A stretch of DNA of 64,000 bases from Chitinimonas arctica (GCF_007431345.1 NZ_CP041730.1:3162001-3226000), one strand, 5' to 3'; numbered from the stretch's first letter, positions 43,870-53,023 are shown. Numbers and translations are program-made. The notes: generated by a model not told the origin, from the sequence alone.

Positions 43870-44046
43870 GGACGTACAGAATATTGCGCGTACTCAACCT
43901 GCGGCTCACCACCCGGCGGAGCCGGGTGTTCACGGACCGTGATAACTCAACGTTTCCTCGCTGATTTATCCCACTCCCCCCGCCCTCGCCGCCGCGAGGG
44001 AGCCTCGCTGGCGCTCGTTAGCGCATTAATTCAGTGTTTCCCTAAG
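43870..44046 (-). repeat. MITE-like dispersed repeat, copy 2 (inverted)
   Basis: Read on the minus strand this is the same element as 25795-25976. It has GGGAAACACTGAATTAATGC at the left end, the CCCTCGCGGCGGCGAGGG hairpin, the CACCCGGCTCCGCCGGGTG hairpin and GTGAGCCGCAGGTTGAGTAC. Its other end (43870-43890) has diverged more. It fills most of the 300-base gap between the HI0933-type gene and the autotransporter; nothing else was seen in that gap. Confidence 0.82.
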
Positions 44047-44117
44047 CGCTTGTTCCGCATGCCGCCACGGCACTCCCCGAATTCTAAGCCCTGAACCCCC
44101 TCCCAAGAGAGACATCA

Positions 44118-46433
44118 ATGAAACGCTTTGGTCTTGCCCGCACCGTCGTCACCACCGCCTTGGTCGCCGCCGCCTTCTCGCCGCTGGCTCAAGCCGCCGG
44201 TAGTTACGCCAATGTGGTTGTATTCGGCGACAGCCTGAGCGACGTAGGCGCCTTTGGCGGCCTCCCCGGCTACCCGGTGGGAAATCGCTGGACTTACGAT
44301 ACCAATGGCAAGAAATCGGATATCTATGCCGATATCCTGGCGCGCAAGTACGGCATCAGCCTGAGCCCGGCCAATCCGGCCAACCCGCTCCTGCCGGCAG
44401 GCGGCAATGGCTGGGCGCAGGGCGCCGCCAAATCGTCCGACCTGGTGACGCAGTTGGGCAGCTACCTGGCCAGCCGAGGCGGCAAGGCCGATCCGAACGC
44501 GCTGTATTCGATCTGGATCGGCGGCAACGATGTCACGCCCGCCCTGACCGCCGGCCAGGCCGGTGGTACCGCCGCCGCCCAGGCTGTCATGGCCACCGCC
44601 GTGCAGACCACGCTCAGCCAGATCGCCACCCTCAAGGCGGCCGGCGCCAAGCATATCCTGGTATTGAATGCACCCGACGTGGGTCGGACGCCGCTATTGT
44701 TCAGCACGGTCGCCAGCCAGGCCGCCGGCAACGTCAGCGCCACCGTGGGCACCAGCGCCAATGCCACGCTTATCCTGACCGGCATCAATCCTGCGCTGAC
44801 CAATCCGGCCAATCCGGCCGCCGCCACCCTGATCGCCGCCACCGCCAATGCCCTGAAAAACGCCAGCTCGGCGACCCTGGCCGGCAGCATCCACAGCGCC
44901 CTGAATGCCGGCGGCGCCGATAGCGCCGCCCAGCAGACCGCCATCGCCAATGCGGTGACTGCCGCGACCAATGCCATCGTCACCGGCTACCCCGCCGCTG
45001 CCGCCAAAGCGGTCGCCGATACCCTGGTCGGTGCAGGCGTACTTGCCAACCCAAGCAGCGGCGCCGTGGCCCTGGCTACCTACAATGCCGTGATCGCCGG
45101 CGTCAGCGGCAATCTCAGCGCCCAGGTCGCCGCCCAGGCCCCCGCCATCAGCGCTGGTATCAGCAGCGGCTATGCGCAACTTTCCAGCAGCGCGACCAGC
45201 TTGGTCGACAGCATCTACAACCCGGCCCTGAATGCGGGCATCGCCCAGATCTCCGGCGGTACCGTGATTCAGGTCGATATCAATCGGCTGATGAAGGAAG
45301 CCCTGGCCAGCCCGGCCAAGTTCGGATTCGGCAATGTCACCGGCAGCGCTTGCGGTAGCGCCGCCAATGTCTGTAGCGACAAGGACGCCAGCTTCGACGC
45401 CAGCAAGTCATTCTTCTTCGCCGACCCTTTCCATCCCACGCCCGAAGCGCATAAGGCGGTCGCGGCGTTTATCGCCTCCATCATGGATGCGCCGTACTAC
45501 GCCGCGCAATTGCCGAACAACCAGGCCATCGCCGTCAACGCCACGCAAACGGCCTTGGACGAGCGGTCCGGCCAAGCCCGCTCGGTGGGCGCGCTGGACG
45601 GTTTCGCCCGTATCAGCCGTTTGAACAACGACCAGTCGGCCAACCATGGCGCGCTGAAGAGCGATGGCAGCAACACCGCCGTCACCGTCGGCGCCGACTA
45701 CCAGGTAGCGGCGAATATCTCGGCCGGCGTAGCGTTTACCCAATCCAGGAACAAGACCGACTTCGCCAACAATGTCGGTAGCTTCAAGGCAAACAATACG
45801 CTGATGTCGGTGTTCGGCCGCTATGAATCCGGTTCGATCAGTGTCTCCGGCGACGTCTATTTCGGTTCCACCCGCTTCAGCGATATCAACCGCCGCATCC
45901 AGCTGGGCGCGCTGAACCGGATCGAAAGCGGCGATACCCATGGTACCCAGGTGGGTCTGCGGGCAGCCGGCAGCTATCTACTGTCCATGGGCAAGATCAG
46001 CGTGGCGCCGACCGTGAGCCTGGCCTTCGGCGAGAACGTGGTGGGCGGCTACGCGGAAAATTGCGCGGACATCACCGGTTCCAGCAGCTGCAGTACCTCG
46101 ATGCGCTATGAGAAGCAAAGGGTCGATTCCCTGCTGCTGGGCCTGGGCGCCAAGCTGAACGCCGACCTGGGCAAGGTGCAGCCGTTTGCTTCGGTGATGT
46201 TCTACAAGGACAGCAAGGATAAGGATAGGCATGTCGGCGCCGGCCAGGTCGGCCAGGCAAGCACCTTCGAAACGGCGGTCTTTACCCCGGACAGCAGCTA
46301 CGCCGTGTTGAGCCTGGGTGCGCGCGCCAAGTTGGGCAATGCCATGAGCGCCTACGCCAGCTACACCCGTACCCAGGGTGCCCGCGACGAGAAGCGCGAT
46401 GCTATTTCGGTGGGGGTGCAGGGGACGTTCTAA
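44118..46433 (+). CDS. GDSL esterase/lipase autotransporter
   Basis: A 771-residue type V secreted esterase (EstA-like). The signal peptide ends at AQA. The SGNH hydrolase passenger has the catalytic Ser39 in FGDSLSDVG, the oxyanion Asn137 in WIGGNDV, and D436 and H439 in DPFHPTPEAHK. Between about residues 215 and 385 is an Ala-rich helical insertion. The C-terminal 270 residues form the autotransporter beta barrel and end in the aromatic residue Phe (VGVQGTF). It is likely anchored in the outer membrane with the esterase exposed. A good terminator follows. Confidence 0.93.
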   Translation: MKRFGLARTVVTTALVAAAFSPLAQAAGSYANVVVFGDSLSDVGAFGGLPGYPVGNRWTYDTNGKKSDIYADILARKYGISLSPANPANPLLPAGGNGWAQGAAKSSDLVTQLGSYLASRGGKADPNALYSIWIGGNDVTPALTAGQAGGTAAAQAVMATAVQTTLSQIATLKAAGAKHILVLNAPDVGRTPLLFSTVASQAAGNVSATVGTSANATLILTGINPALTNPANPAAATLIAATANALKNASSATLAGSIHSALNAGGADSAAQQTAIANAVTAATNAIVTGYPAAAAKAVADTLVGAGVLANPSSGAVALATYNAVIAGVSGNLSAQVAAQAPAISAGISSGYAQLSSSATSLVDSIYNPALNAGIAQISGGTVIQVDINRLMKEALASPAKFGFGNVTGSACGSAANVCSDKDASFDASKSFFFADPFHPTPEAHKAVAAFIASIMDAPYYAAQLPNNQAIAVNATQTALDERSGQARSVGALDGFARISRLNNDQSANHGALKSDGSNTAVTVGADYQVAANISAGVAFTQSRNKTDFANNVGSFKANNTLMSVFGRYESGSISVSGDVYFGSTRFSDINRRIQLGALNRIESGDTHGTQVGLRAAGSYLLSMGKISVAPTVSLAFGENVVGGYAENCADITGSSSCSTSMRYEKQRVDSLLLGLGAKLNADLGKVQPFASVMFYKDSKDKDRHVGAGQVGQASTFETAVFTPDSSYAVLSLGARAKLGNAMSAYASYTRTQGARDEKRDAISVGVQGTF

Positions 46434-46457
46434 GTACGGCGCTGATTGTTTGGACTG

Positions 46458-46488
46458 ACGCCCGCATGGTTTTTTGCGGGCGTTTTTG
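46458..46488 (+). terminator. Rho-independent terminator after the autotransporter
   Basis: ACGCCCGC (46458-46465) pairs with GCGGGCGT (46476-46483), and the T run CGTTTTTGTG follows. It lies 25 bases after the stop codon, an ordinary intrinsic terminator. Confidence 0.88.
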
Positions 46489-46498
46489 TGTATGCGGA

Positions 46499-47620
46499 CT
46501 AAACATATGGGGGGAAGGAGGGGGGGCGGTGAATGTCGCTGAGAAGAATCAGCGAATTATCATGCGGTTTCGTAGGAGGTTCTCCACCGATGATTTCCAT
46601 GATCGCATTTACGGCGTCTTTGTTTTGCTTAAAAAGCACCGTGGATTCTGATCCTTTCTTCACTACTAAGTCATAGTCCTCTCCTTCGTGCATGGCTATT
46701 TCCTGATAATCGTAGTCCTTGCAAGAAGTTGCAGTGGGGTCATTCTTTGTAAATTGCGATAATATTTCATCGCTGCAAGCGCAATTCAAACGCAACACCG
46801 TCAGATATTTTGTCGTTGTTCCATTGTTCTTGGAGTAAGACACCAAAATGTCCCGTACACCAGGTTTACGCCAAGGATTTGGATGATCCTTTTCCGTTAT
46901 CTTTTGAAAATTCGTGCTCATCTTGTTCAGATAGGCATGCAATACCTGTGGTGGTAGGCTAGGGGAAATCTCAATGGAGCTACCAGGCATGGCATGTATT
47001 GGGAGCAGCGAAGGCGGGATATTGCTCTGCTCGCCCTCCTTTGCGGCCGTACGTTTCAGCTCTATGTTAATGTAATTTTCCGAATGACCAGTGTGCGAAA
47101 TGTAAATGACATATTTAGACGTGCCTCCTTCATCTTGGGTGCTCAGTAGCTTAAGGTAGAATTCATGTTTTATTATGTCGTGCAGCTCTTTTTTGGTATT
47201 CGCCAAGCAATCCCTGATCTCGACTATTTTTGATGCCGGATCGCCGGTGCCTTGATCTAGGGTGTTGATTATACTCTCTAGCCTTGCTTTGCTGGTGTCA
47301 ATAACATTCTTTGATTTATTAATGGACTCATTGATGCTGCCCTTTACGCTCTCGCTTATTTCACGATGCTTTTTATCTAGTTTATCTCGGAATTCAGAAT
47401 CTATTCCGAAGTGCTTGGTGAGGCGGTAGCGTAAAGTGGTAAACCAACCCTCTATGGTCAAATTTGCGGAGGTGTTTGTTATTAAACTATGTGCTTCTTT
47501 TCCCCACACATTCTGGGCGGATAAATCGGCAGTGGCTGCTTTTATGCCTAGATCGATTTTAATCTGCCTACTTGGGCTGATATGCATATTGGTCGTAAAA
47601 TTCCTGAGTGCAGAGTTCAT
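46499..47620 (-). CDS. Unknown AT-rich gene, 373 residues
   Basis: I do not recognise this protein. ATG 47620 is chosen (GGATG upstream); TTG 47632 is an alternative. It has no signal peptide. A coiled-coil-like stretch lies at about residues 75-125 (DKLDKKHREISESVKGS, NKSKNVIDTSKARL). A beta-rich middle (KYVIYISHTGHSENYINIEL) and an acidic C-terminal part follow. Base composition is much more AT-rich than the flanking genes and codon use differs, which suggests transfer. It lies beside a toxin-antitoxin pair. A secreted effector or a defence component are both only guesses. Confidence 0.65.
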   Translation of the reverse strand: MNSALRNFTTNMHISPSRQIKIDLGIKAATADLSAQNVWGKEAHSLITNTSANLTIEGWFTTLRYRLTKHFGIDSEFRDKLDKKHREISESVKGSINESINKSKNVIDTSKARLESIINTLDQGTGDPASKIVEIRDCLANTKKELHDIIKHEFYLKLLSTQDEGGTSKYVIYISHTGHSENYINIELKRTAAKEGEQSNIPPSLLPIHAMPGSSIEISPSLPPQVLHAYLNKMSTNFQKITEKDHPNPWRKPGVRDILVSYSKNNGTTTKYLTVLRLNCACSDEILSQFTKNDPTATSCKDYDYQEIAMHEGEDYDLVVKKGSESTVLFKQNKDAVNAIMEIIGGEPPTKPHDNSLILLSDIHRPPSFPPYV

Positions 47621-47821
47621 GCGTGCATCCAATTCCTGTTAAAAAACCGTAGCGACAAACAATGCACCTTATCGCATCTTAGATTTTAAAAATGGTATCA
47701 CGCCCAGTGCGGCCATTCTTTAGGAAATCGGAAGCATTTACTTTTTTGCAGCATGTCGCGCCGACGCGAGGATGGGACGTGTGCACGGGAGATGCCTATC
47801 TCCCTGTGGCTAAGGGTATTT

Positions 47822-47872
47822 CCTGGTGGTGAGCAGTGATTTGAGTATGTGCAATATTCCGGTGCATCTTTA
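47822..47872 (+). repeat. Degenerate end of the MITE-like repeat
   Basis: CCTGGTGGTGAG, then TTGAGTATGTGCAATATT, then GGTGCATCTTTAG parallels the right end of copy 1 (CCGGGTGGTGAG, TCGAGTACCCGCAATATT, CAGTGTGTTCCTAG). The final TTA (47870-47872) is the stop codon of the toxin gene on the minus strand, just as CTA in copy 1 is the modB stop. The other end of the element is not recognisable. Apart from this, the 47621-47869 gap shows no further feature. Confidence 0.5.
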
Positions 47873-48199
47873 GATAACCCGTAGTATTCTTTCCAGTAGT
47901 AGGGACTTCAGGTCCTTCCGAGTGTCGCAGATCAGATGAATGAATATGGTTTCCTTGTCGATTTCATAGATAATTCTGTTCATTCCCGCGATAAGTTGAC
48001 GGTATTGCATAAGGTTCAGTCGCTCAAGTTCGTCTGGAATGGCGCCCTTGAGTGGAAAGGCTTTGAGTGAGTTTGTCGCGTCTTTTATTTTTCCATAGCT
48101 TGCTTCCCAAGCATGTCTCCCGAAATTTTTAACGAGATAGTTTTTAAGCTTTCTTAAATCCTGTTCCGCCGCAGCCAGTAAGACGACTCGAAAAGCCAT
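47870..48199 (-). CDS. ParE/RelE-family toxin
   Basis: A 109-residue toxin of the RelE/ParE superfamily. The characteristic order is seen: AEQDLRKLKNYLVKNFG, then LKAFPLKGAIPDEL, then YRQLIAGMNRIIYEI, and a C-terminal IHLICDTRKDLKSLL. ParE members inhibit gyrase and RelE members cut mRNA; the sequence fits ParE better. ATG 48199 overlaps the antitoxin stop by one base (TGATG), the usual coupling. It probably stabilises the surrounding island. Confidence 0.9.
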   Translation of the reverse strand: MAFRVVLLAAAEQDLRKLKNYLVKNFGRHAWEASYGKIKDATNSLKAFPLKGAIPDELERLNLMQYRQLIAGMNRIIYEIDKETIFIHLICDTRKDLKSLLLERILRVI

Positions 48200-48468
48200 C
48201 AAACGCCCTCCTTGTCCAGCTCGGCAAAGACTTCGTCGGCTGAGCGGAAATTACCTAGCTCGATCTCGCGCTTACCGAGCGCCAGCAACTTGAGCAAGGC
48301 GAGCGTTTCTTCATTTTCTTCGTATGAACGCACATCCATAACGACCAGTTTGGCTTCACCATTCTGGGTGATCAGCATGGGTTCACGTGTTTCCGTAAGC
48401 GACTTGGCGATCTCTGCTGCGTTGCTCTTGAGGTAGCTGATAGGCTTGACTTGAGTGGAGAATTTCAT
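48199..48468 (-). CDS. Phd/YefM-family antitoxin
   Basis: An 89-residue antitoxin. The N-terminal DNA-binding part (ISYLKSNAAEIAKSLTETREPMLITQNGEAKLVVMD) is typical of the Phd/YefM family. The C-terminal part should wrap the toxin. Antitoxins of this type repress their own operon, probably through the gap upstream of 48468. Confidence 0.93.
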   Translation of the reverse strand: MKFSTQVKPISYLKSNAAEIAKSLTETREPMLITQNGEAKLVVMDVRSYEENEETLALLKLLALGKREIELGNFRSADEVFAELDKEGV

Positions 48469-48602
48469 GATCTGGCCCCCTGATAGACAGGACCATTTAT
48501 AGACCGAATTGAGTCTTGTGCATAGAGGCTTAGTGGATTTGTTCGCGTTTACGATAGCCGGTATAGGGGCGCGAACGGTAGTACGTCGCGCCCCATCCCG
48601 CC

Positions 48603-50627
48603 TTAACTGCTCATGCCACTATGCCGCAACAAGGCATCGATCTGCGGCGCCCGGCCGCGGAAAGCCTTGAAGCTGTCCAGGGCCGGCCGGCTGCCGCCCA
48701 CCGCCAGGACTTCCCGGCGGAAGCGCTGGCCGGTCGCGGCGATCTGCGCCGGGGCCTCTTCGAATGCGGCATAGGCGTCCGCGCTCAATACTTCGGCCCA
48801 CTTATAGCTGTAGTAGCCCGCGCCATAACCGCCGGCGAAGATATGGCTGAACAGGTTGGGAAAACGGCTCCACGCCGGCGGCCGGTTGACCGCTACTTCG
48901 TCGCGTATCCGTTCCAGCAGCTGCAACACGCTTTCGCGCTCGGCGGCGTAGCGGCTATGCAATTCCATGTCGAACAGGCCGAACTCCAACTGGCGCGCGG
49001 TGGCCATGCCACTCTGGAAGTTCTTGGCCGCCAGCATCTTGTCGAACAGCGCGCGCGGTAGCGGCTCGCCGCTATCGGCATGGCTGGTCATGGCGACCAC
49101 CCGTTCCCATTCCCAGCAGAAGTTTTCCATGAACTGGCTGGGCAGCTCGACCGCATCCCATTCCACCCCGTTCAGGCCGGCCACACCCAGCTCGCCCACC
49201 TCGGTCAGCAGCAGATGCAGGCCATGGCCCATTTCGTGGAACAGGGTAATCACTTCATCGTGGCTAAAGGTGGCGGGCTTGCCGTCCACCCCGCCACCGA
49301 AGTTGCAGGTCAGGTAGGTGACGGGCGTCTGGATGCCTTCCGCCTTGTCGCGGCGATTGCGGCAGTCGTCCATCCAGGCGCCGCCGCGCTTGCCTTCGCG
49401 GGCGTACAGGTCGAAATAGAACTGCCCGACCAGTTTGCCCGCGCCATCCAGCAGGCGGTAAAAGCGCACATCCTTGTGCCAGACCGGCGCCTGGTCCGGC
49501 TCGGCGCGCAGGCCGAACAGGGTTTCGATCACGCCGAACAGGCCGGCGATCACTTTCGGTTCGGTGAAGTACTGTTTGACCGCCTGCTCCGAGAAGCTAT
49601 AGCGGGCTTCCTTGAGCTTCTCGCTGGCATAGGCCAGGTCCCACATTTCCAGCGCGTCCAGGCCCAAATGTTCGCGCGCGAAATCCTCCAGCTCCTGGCG
49701 ATCGCGGCGGGCATAAGGCATGGCGCGGGTGGCCAGGTCACGCAGGAAGTGCAGTACCTCGTCGGGTGTCTCGGCCATCTTGGTCGCGACCGAGTATTCG
49801 CCATAGTTGGCGAAGCCCAGCATACCGGCCAGCTCCGCCCGCAGGGCAAGGATGCGGTTGATGGCGCCGGTATTGTCCAACTCGGCGGGGCCGGATTCGG
49901 CCGCACGGGTGGAATAGGCACGGTAGAGCTGTTCGCGTAGCGCACGGTTGTCGCAATAGCTCTGCACCGGCAAGTAGACCGGCATATGCAGGCTGAGCTT
50001 GAAGCCGGCCAGTCCGTCTTGTTCGGCTGCCGCACGGCACATGGCCTTGATATCGTCCGGCAGGCCGGCCAGTTCGGCTTCGTCGGCGATGTGCAGGCTG
50101 AATGCGTCGGTGGCATCCAGCAGGTTTTGTTCGAACTTGGCCGATAGCTGCGCCAATTCTTCCTTGATCGCGCTGAAGCGCGGCTTTTGCGTCTCGTCCA
50201 GCTCGGCGCCGCCCAGGCGGAAATCGCGCAGGGCGTTTTCGACGATGCGCTGCTGTGCGGCGCTGTAGCCGGCGTATGCCGGTGCGGCCGCCAGGCGCCG
50301 GTATTGCGAGAACAGCGCCAGGTTCTGGCCCAGTTCGGCGCCGAACTGGCTCAGCTTGGGCAGGTTGCTGTTGTAGGCATCGCGCAGGGCGGGGGTATTG
50401 ACCACCGCGTTCAGGTGGCTGACCTGGCCCCAGGCGCGGCCGAGCTGCTCGGTGGCATCATCCACCGGCCGCACGAAATTATCCCAGCTGACCGGTGCGA
50501 CGGTTTCCGCCGCCGAAATGGCTGCCCGGGCGTTCGCCAGCAATTGGTCGATGGCGGGATCGATATGCTCGGGACGAATTTCGTCAAAGCGGGGCAGGGT
50601 GGAGAAATCGAGAAGGGGGTTGCTCAT
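48603..50627 (-). CDS. prlC: Oligopeptidase A (M3 family)
   Basis: A 674-residue cytosolic zinc oligopeptidase; E. coli PrlC has 680. The zinc motif is LFHEMGHGLHLLL (H464, H468), with the downstream Glu in the family's usual place. The C-terminal RFPNLFSHIFAGGYGAGYYSYKWAEVLSADAYAAFEE is typical. It degrades signal peptides and short peptides. ATG 50627 (MSNPLLDFSTLPRFDEI) is used because sequence further upstream in frame is the reverse complement of the divergent carbonic anhydrase gene. Confidence 0.96.
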   Translation of the reverse strand: MSNPLLDFSTLPRFDEIRPEHIDPAIDQLLANARAAISAAETVAPVSWDNFVRPVDDATEQLGRAWGQVSHLNAVVNTPALRDAYNSNLPKLSQFGAELGQNLALFSQYRRLAAAPAYAGYSAAQQRIVENALRDFRLGGAELDETQKPRFSAIKEELAQLSAKFEQNLLDATDAFSLHIADEAELAGLPDDIKAMCRAAAEQDGLAGFKLSLHMPVYLPVQSYCDNRALREQLYRAYSTRAAESGPAELDNTGAINRILALRAELAGMLGFANYGEYSVATKMAETPDEVLHFLRDLATRAMPYARRDRQELEDFAREHLGLDALEMWDLAYASEKLKEARYSFSEQAVKQYFTEPKVIAGLFGVIETLFGLRAEPDQAPVWHKDVRFYRLLDGAGKLVGQFYFDLYAREGKRGGAWMDDCRNRRDKAEGIQTPVTYLTCNFGGGVDGKPATFSHDEVITLFHEMGHGLHLLLTEVGELGVAGLNGVEWDAVELPSQFMENFCWEWERVVAMTSHADSGEPLPRALFDKMLAAKNFQSGMATARQLEFGLFDMELHSRYAAERESVLQLLERIRDEVAVNRPPAWSRFPNLFSHIFAGGYGAGYYSYKWAEVLSADAYAAFEEAPAQIAATGQRFRREVLAVGGSRPALDSFKAFRGRAPQIDALLRHSGMSS

Positions 50628-50741
50628 TGAAGAGGTCTCGCGGTGAGGGTTGGCGGTGTATCGATTGCTGATTGATTGGGGCAATACCTGGCAAAGCAAG
50701 CTGCCCGTTGTTGTGCGCTGCGGGTTTACCCGCGCCTGGGC

Positions 50742-50747
50742 TATACT
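50742..50747 (+). promoter_or_regulatory. Candidate -10 element (TATACT) for the gamma-CA gene
   Basis: TATACT lies 31 bases upstream of ATG 50778. No convincing -35 hexamer is found 16-18 bases further up. It stands out in an otherwise GC-rich gap between two divergent genes. Confidence 0.35.
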
Positions 50748-50777
50748 CGACCGCCTGTTTTTTCGGAGTTTGCCCCT

Positions 50778-51308
50778 ATGTCTGTCCGTGCCTTCAAAGG
50801 GATCGTGCCTGTCGTACCGGCGTCTGCCTATGTGGACGAAGCCGCCGTGGTGGTCGGTGAAGTGGTGCTGGGCGAAAACGCCTCGGTCTGGCCGGGCGCC
50901 ATCGTGCGCGGCGATGTGAATCATATCCATATCGGTGCGGATTCCAATGTGCAGGACCTGGCCTGTCTGCATGTCAGTCACAAACGGCCGGAAGATCCGC
51001 TGGGCGCGCCGCTGATTATCGGCGAACGGGTCACCATTGCCCACCAGGTCACGCTGCACGGCTGCACAATCGGCGACGAGTGTCTGATCGGCATCGGTAC
51101 CATCGTGCTGGACCGGGCGGTGATCGAGTCGCGCGTGATGGTGGGGGCCGGTTCGCTGGTGCCGCCGGGTAAGGTGCTGCGCTCCGGTTATCTTTATCTG
51201 GGGCGGCCGGTCAAGGAAATCCGCCCCCTGAGCGAGGCGGAGATCGCCCATTTCGACTACTCCGCCCAACACTACGTCCGGCTGATGCGGGCCCACCGGA
51301 TGGATTGA
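50778..51308 (+). CDS. Gamma-carbonic anhydrase family protein
   Basis: A 176-residue left-handed beta-helix protein of the gamma-carbonic anhydrase (YrdA/CaiE) family. Hexapeptide repeats run through the protein (VVGEVVLGENASVWPGAIVRGD). The three zinc-ligand histidines are in LACLHVSH and IAHQVTLHGC. Many YrdA proteins have weak or no hydratase activity, so the catalytic role is open. It is divergent from prlC and 13 bases before an acyltransferase gene. Confidence 0.93.
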   Translation: MSVRAFKGIVPVVPASAYVDEAAVVVGEVVLGENASVWPGAIVRGDVNHIHIGADSNVQDLACLHVSHKRPEDPLGAPLIIGERVTIAHQVTLHGCTIGDECLIGIGTIVLDRAVIESRVMVGAGSLVPPGKVLRSGYLYLGRPVKEIRPLSEAEIAHFDYSAQHYVRLMRAHRMD

Positions 51309-51321
51309 TACATAAAACAAT

Positions 51322-52269
51322 ATGCTGAATTTCCTGCCTTCGCCGCTGCGCGGCCTGCTTTCACTACTCTTGCTGGTACTCAATACGCTGTTGTTCGCCA
51401 GCGTGATCCTACTGCTGGCCACCTTCAAGCTGCTGCTGCCCTTCAGTGCCGTACGGCGTCCGCTCGATTCCGTACTGAACGCTATCGCCCAGACCTGGGT
51501 GCGCGTCAACGGCGTCTGGATCGCCCTGGCGCAGCGGATCGGCTGGCAGGTGGAGGGGCTGGAGCAGTTGAATCCGCGTGGTTGGTATCTGGTCTGTTCC
51601 AATCACCAGAGCTGGGTGGACATCTTTGTGCTGCAGCGAGTCCTGGAGGGCAAGGTGCCCTTTCTCAAGTTCTTTCTGAAGCGGCAATTGATCCTGGTGC
51701 CGGTGATCGGCCTGGTCTGGTGGGCGCTGGATTTTCCCTTTATGAAACGCTACACCGAGGCCTATCTGCGCAAGCACCCGCACAAGCGCGGCCAGGACCA
51801 GGCAACCACCCGGCGCGCCTGCGAGAAATTCTCGCTGGTGCCCACCTCGGTGATCAATTTTCTCGAAGGTACCCGATTTACCCCGGCCAAGCACGACCGC
51901 CAGCAATCCCCCTATCGCTATCTGCTGCGGCCTAAGGCCGGTGGTATCGCCTTGGCCATGAACGCCATGGGCGAGAAATTCCAATCGCTGATCGATGTGA
52001 CCATTTTCTATCCCGACGGCGCACCCACTTTCTGGGATCTACTGGCGGGGCGGGTTGGACGGGTGGTGGTGCAGGTCAAGCAGCAGGCGATCCCGCCGGA
52101 ACTGACGCGTGGCGATTACGGCGCCGATGCCGAATTCCGCGCCAAGGTGCAGGCTTGGGTCCATGCCTTGTGGCAGGAGAAGGACGAACGCCTGGCCGGC
52201 TTGCACCAAGCCCACGGCACGCAGCCCGCCCAAGTCGGCAGGGTAAGCTCGGCGCCTACATCTGCTTGA
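51322..52269 (+). CDS. 1-acyl-glycerophosphate acyltransferase-like (YihG/PlsC) protein
   Basis: A 315-residue membrane acyltransferase. An N-terminal hydrophobic hairpin (LLSLLLLVLNTLLFASVILLLATF) anchors it. The catalytic HX4D motif is NHQSWVD (H95, D100) and the substrate motif is FLEGTRFTPAK. It resembles YihG and PlsC-like enzymes that acylate lysophospholipids. The last 14 bases overlap the convergent response-regulator gene, which is unusual but seen on both strands. Confidence 0.9.
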   Translation: MLNFLPSPLRGLLSLLLLVLNTLLFASVILLLATFKLLLPFSAVRRPLDSVLNAIAQTWVRVNGVWIALAQRIGWQVEGLEQLNPRGWYLVCSNHQSWVDIFVLQRVLEGKVPFLKFFLKRQLILVPVIGLVWWALDFPFMKRYTEAYLRKHPHKRGQDQATTRRACEKFSLVPTSVINFLEGTRFTPAKHDRQQSPYRYLLRPKAGGIALAMNAMGEKFQSLIDVTIFYPDGAPTFWDLLAGRVGRVVVQVKQQAIPPELTRGDYGADAEFRAKVQAWVHALWQEKDERLAGLHQAHGTQPAQVGRVSSAPTSA

Positions 52270-53023
52270 ACAGATAGGCATAGGCGCGGCTGACCGCGAT
52301 CTTTTCCGGCCGTGATTTGAGGCTGAGCGTGACCTTGCCGGTAAAGTCGCGGCTGGCTTCGGCGATATCGCGCACATTGACCAGCGTGGCGCGGTGGACC
52401 TGCCAGAACTGCTCGCTATCGAGCTGCTCCAGCAATTCCTTGAGCGAGGTGCGGATCAGATACTCGCCGTCGCGGGTCAGTACCGTGGTGTATTTATCGG
52501 CGGCGTGGAAGTAGCACACGTCATCCACCGCGATCAGCTTGACCTCGTTGCCCTGGCCTGCCCGTATCCATGACAGCCGGTGGTTGCCCGACAGTGCCGG
52601 CATCCCGCCGCCCAGGGCGGCCCGCAGACTGTCCAGCAGGGCGCCGTTGCCGGCCGGCTGGCGGGTGGCGAGCTTGTCCCGCAGTTTGCTCACCGCGCGT
52701 TGCAGCCGTTCGTCGCTGAATGGCTTCAGCAGATAGTCGATGGCGTCTCGATCGAATGCTTCCACCGCATACTGGTCGTAGGCGGTGACGAAGACGCAAT
52801 GGCAATCCTCGGCATGGCGCGCCACTTCCAATCCGGTCAGGCCGGGCATTTTGATATCCAGGAAGGCGACATCCGGCTCGAATTCACGCAAGGCGGCCAC
52901 CGCTTCCAGGCCATTGCGGGCCAGGGCGACGATTTCCAGCTCGGGCCACAACTGGGCCAGCTTGGTTTTCAGGTAGTCGGCCAACAAGGGTTCATCGTCG
53001 GCGATCAGGGCGGTCGCTTGCAT
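52256..53023 (-). CDS. LytTR-type response regulator
   Basis: A 255-residue AlgR/LytR-like regulator. The receiver has the acidic pair D9-D10, phospho-acceptor D56 (VAFLDIKMPG) and a Lys in DYLLKPFS. The C-terminal LytTR DNA-binding domain has VCYFHAADKYTTVLT and EYLIRTSLKELLEQL, with WQVHRATLVNVRDI. The start overlaps the kinase stop by one base (TAATG), so the two are translated together. Its targets are unknown. Confidence 0.94.
   Translation of the reverse strand: MQATALIADDEPLLADYLKTKLAQLWPELEIVALARNGLEAVAALREFEPDVAFLDIKMPGLTGLEVARHAEDCHCVFVTAYDQYAVEAFDRDAIDYLLKPFSDERLQRAVSKLRDKLATRQPAGNGALLDSLRAALGGGMPALSGNHRLSWIRAGQGNEVKLIAVDDVCYFHAADKYTTVLTRDGEYLIRTSLKELLEQLDSEQFWQVHRATLVNVRDIAEASRDFTGKVTLSLKSRPEKIAVSRAYAYLFKQM

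Noticed and set aside
50628..51602. N-terminal extension of prlC to 51602
   Set aside because: The added 325 codons are the complement of the gamma-carbonic anhydrase gene. Oligopeptidase A starts with MSNPLLDF at 50627.
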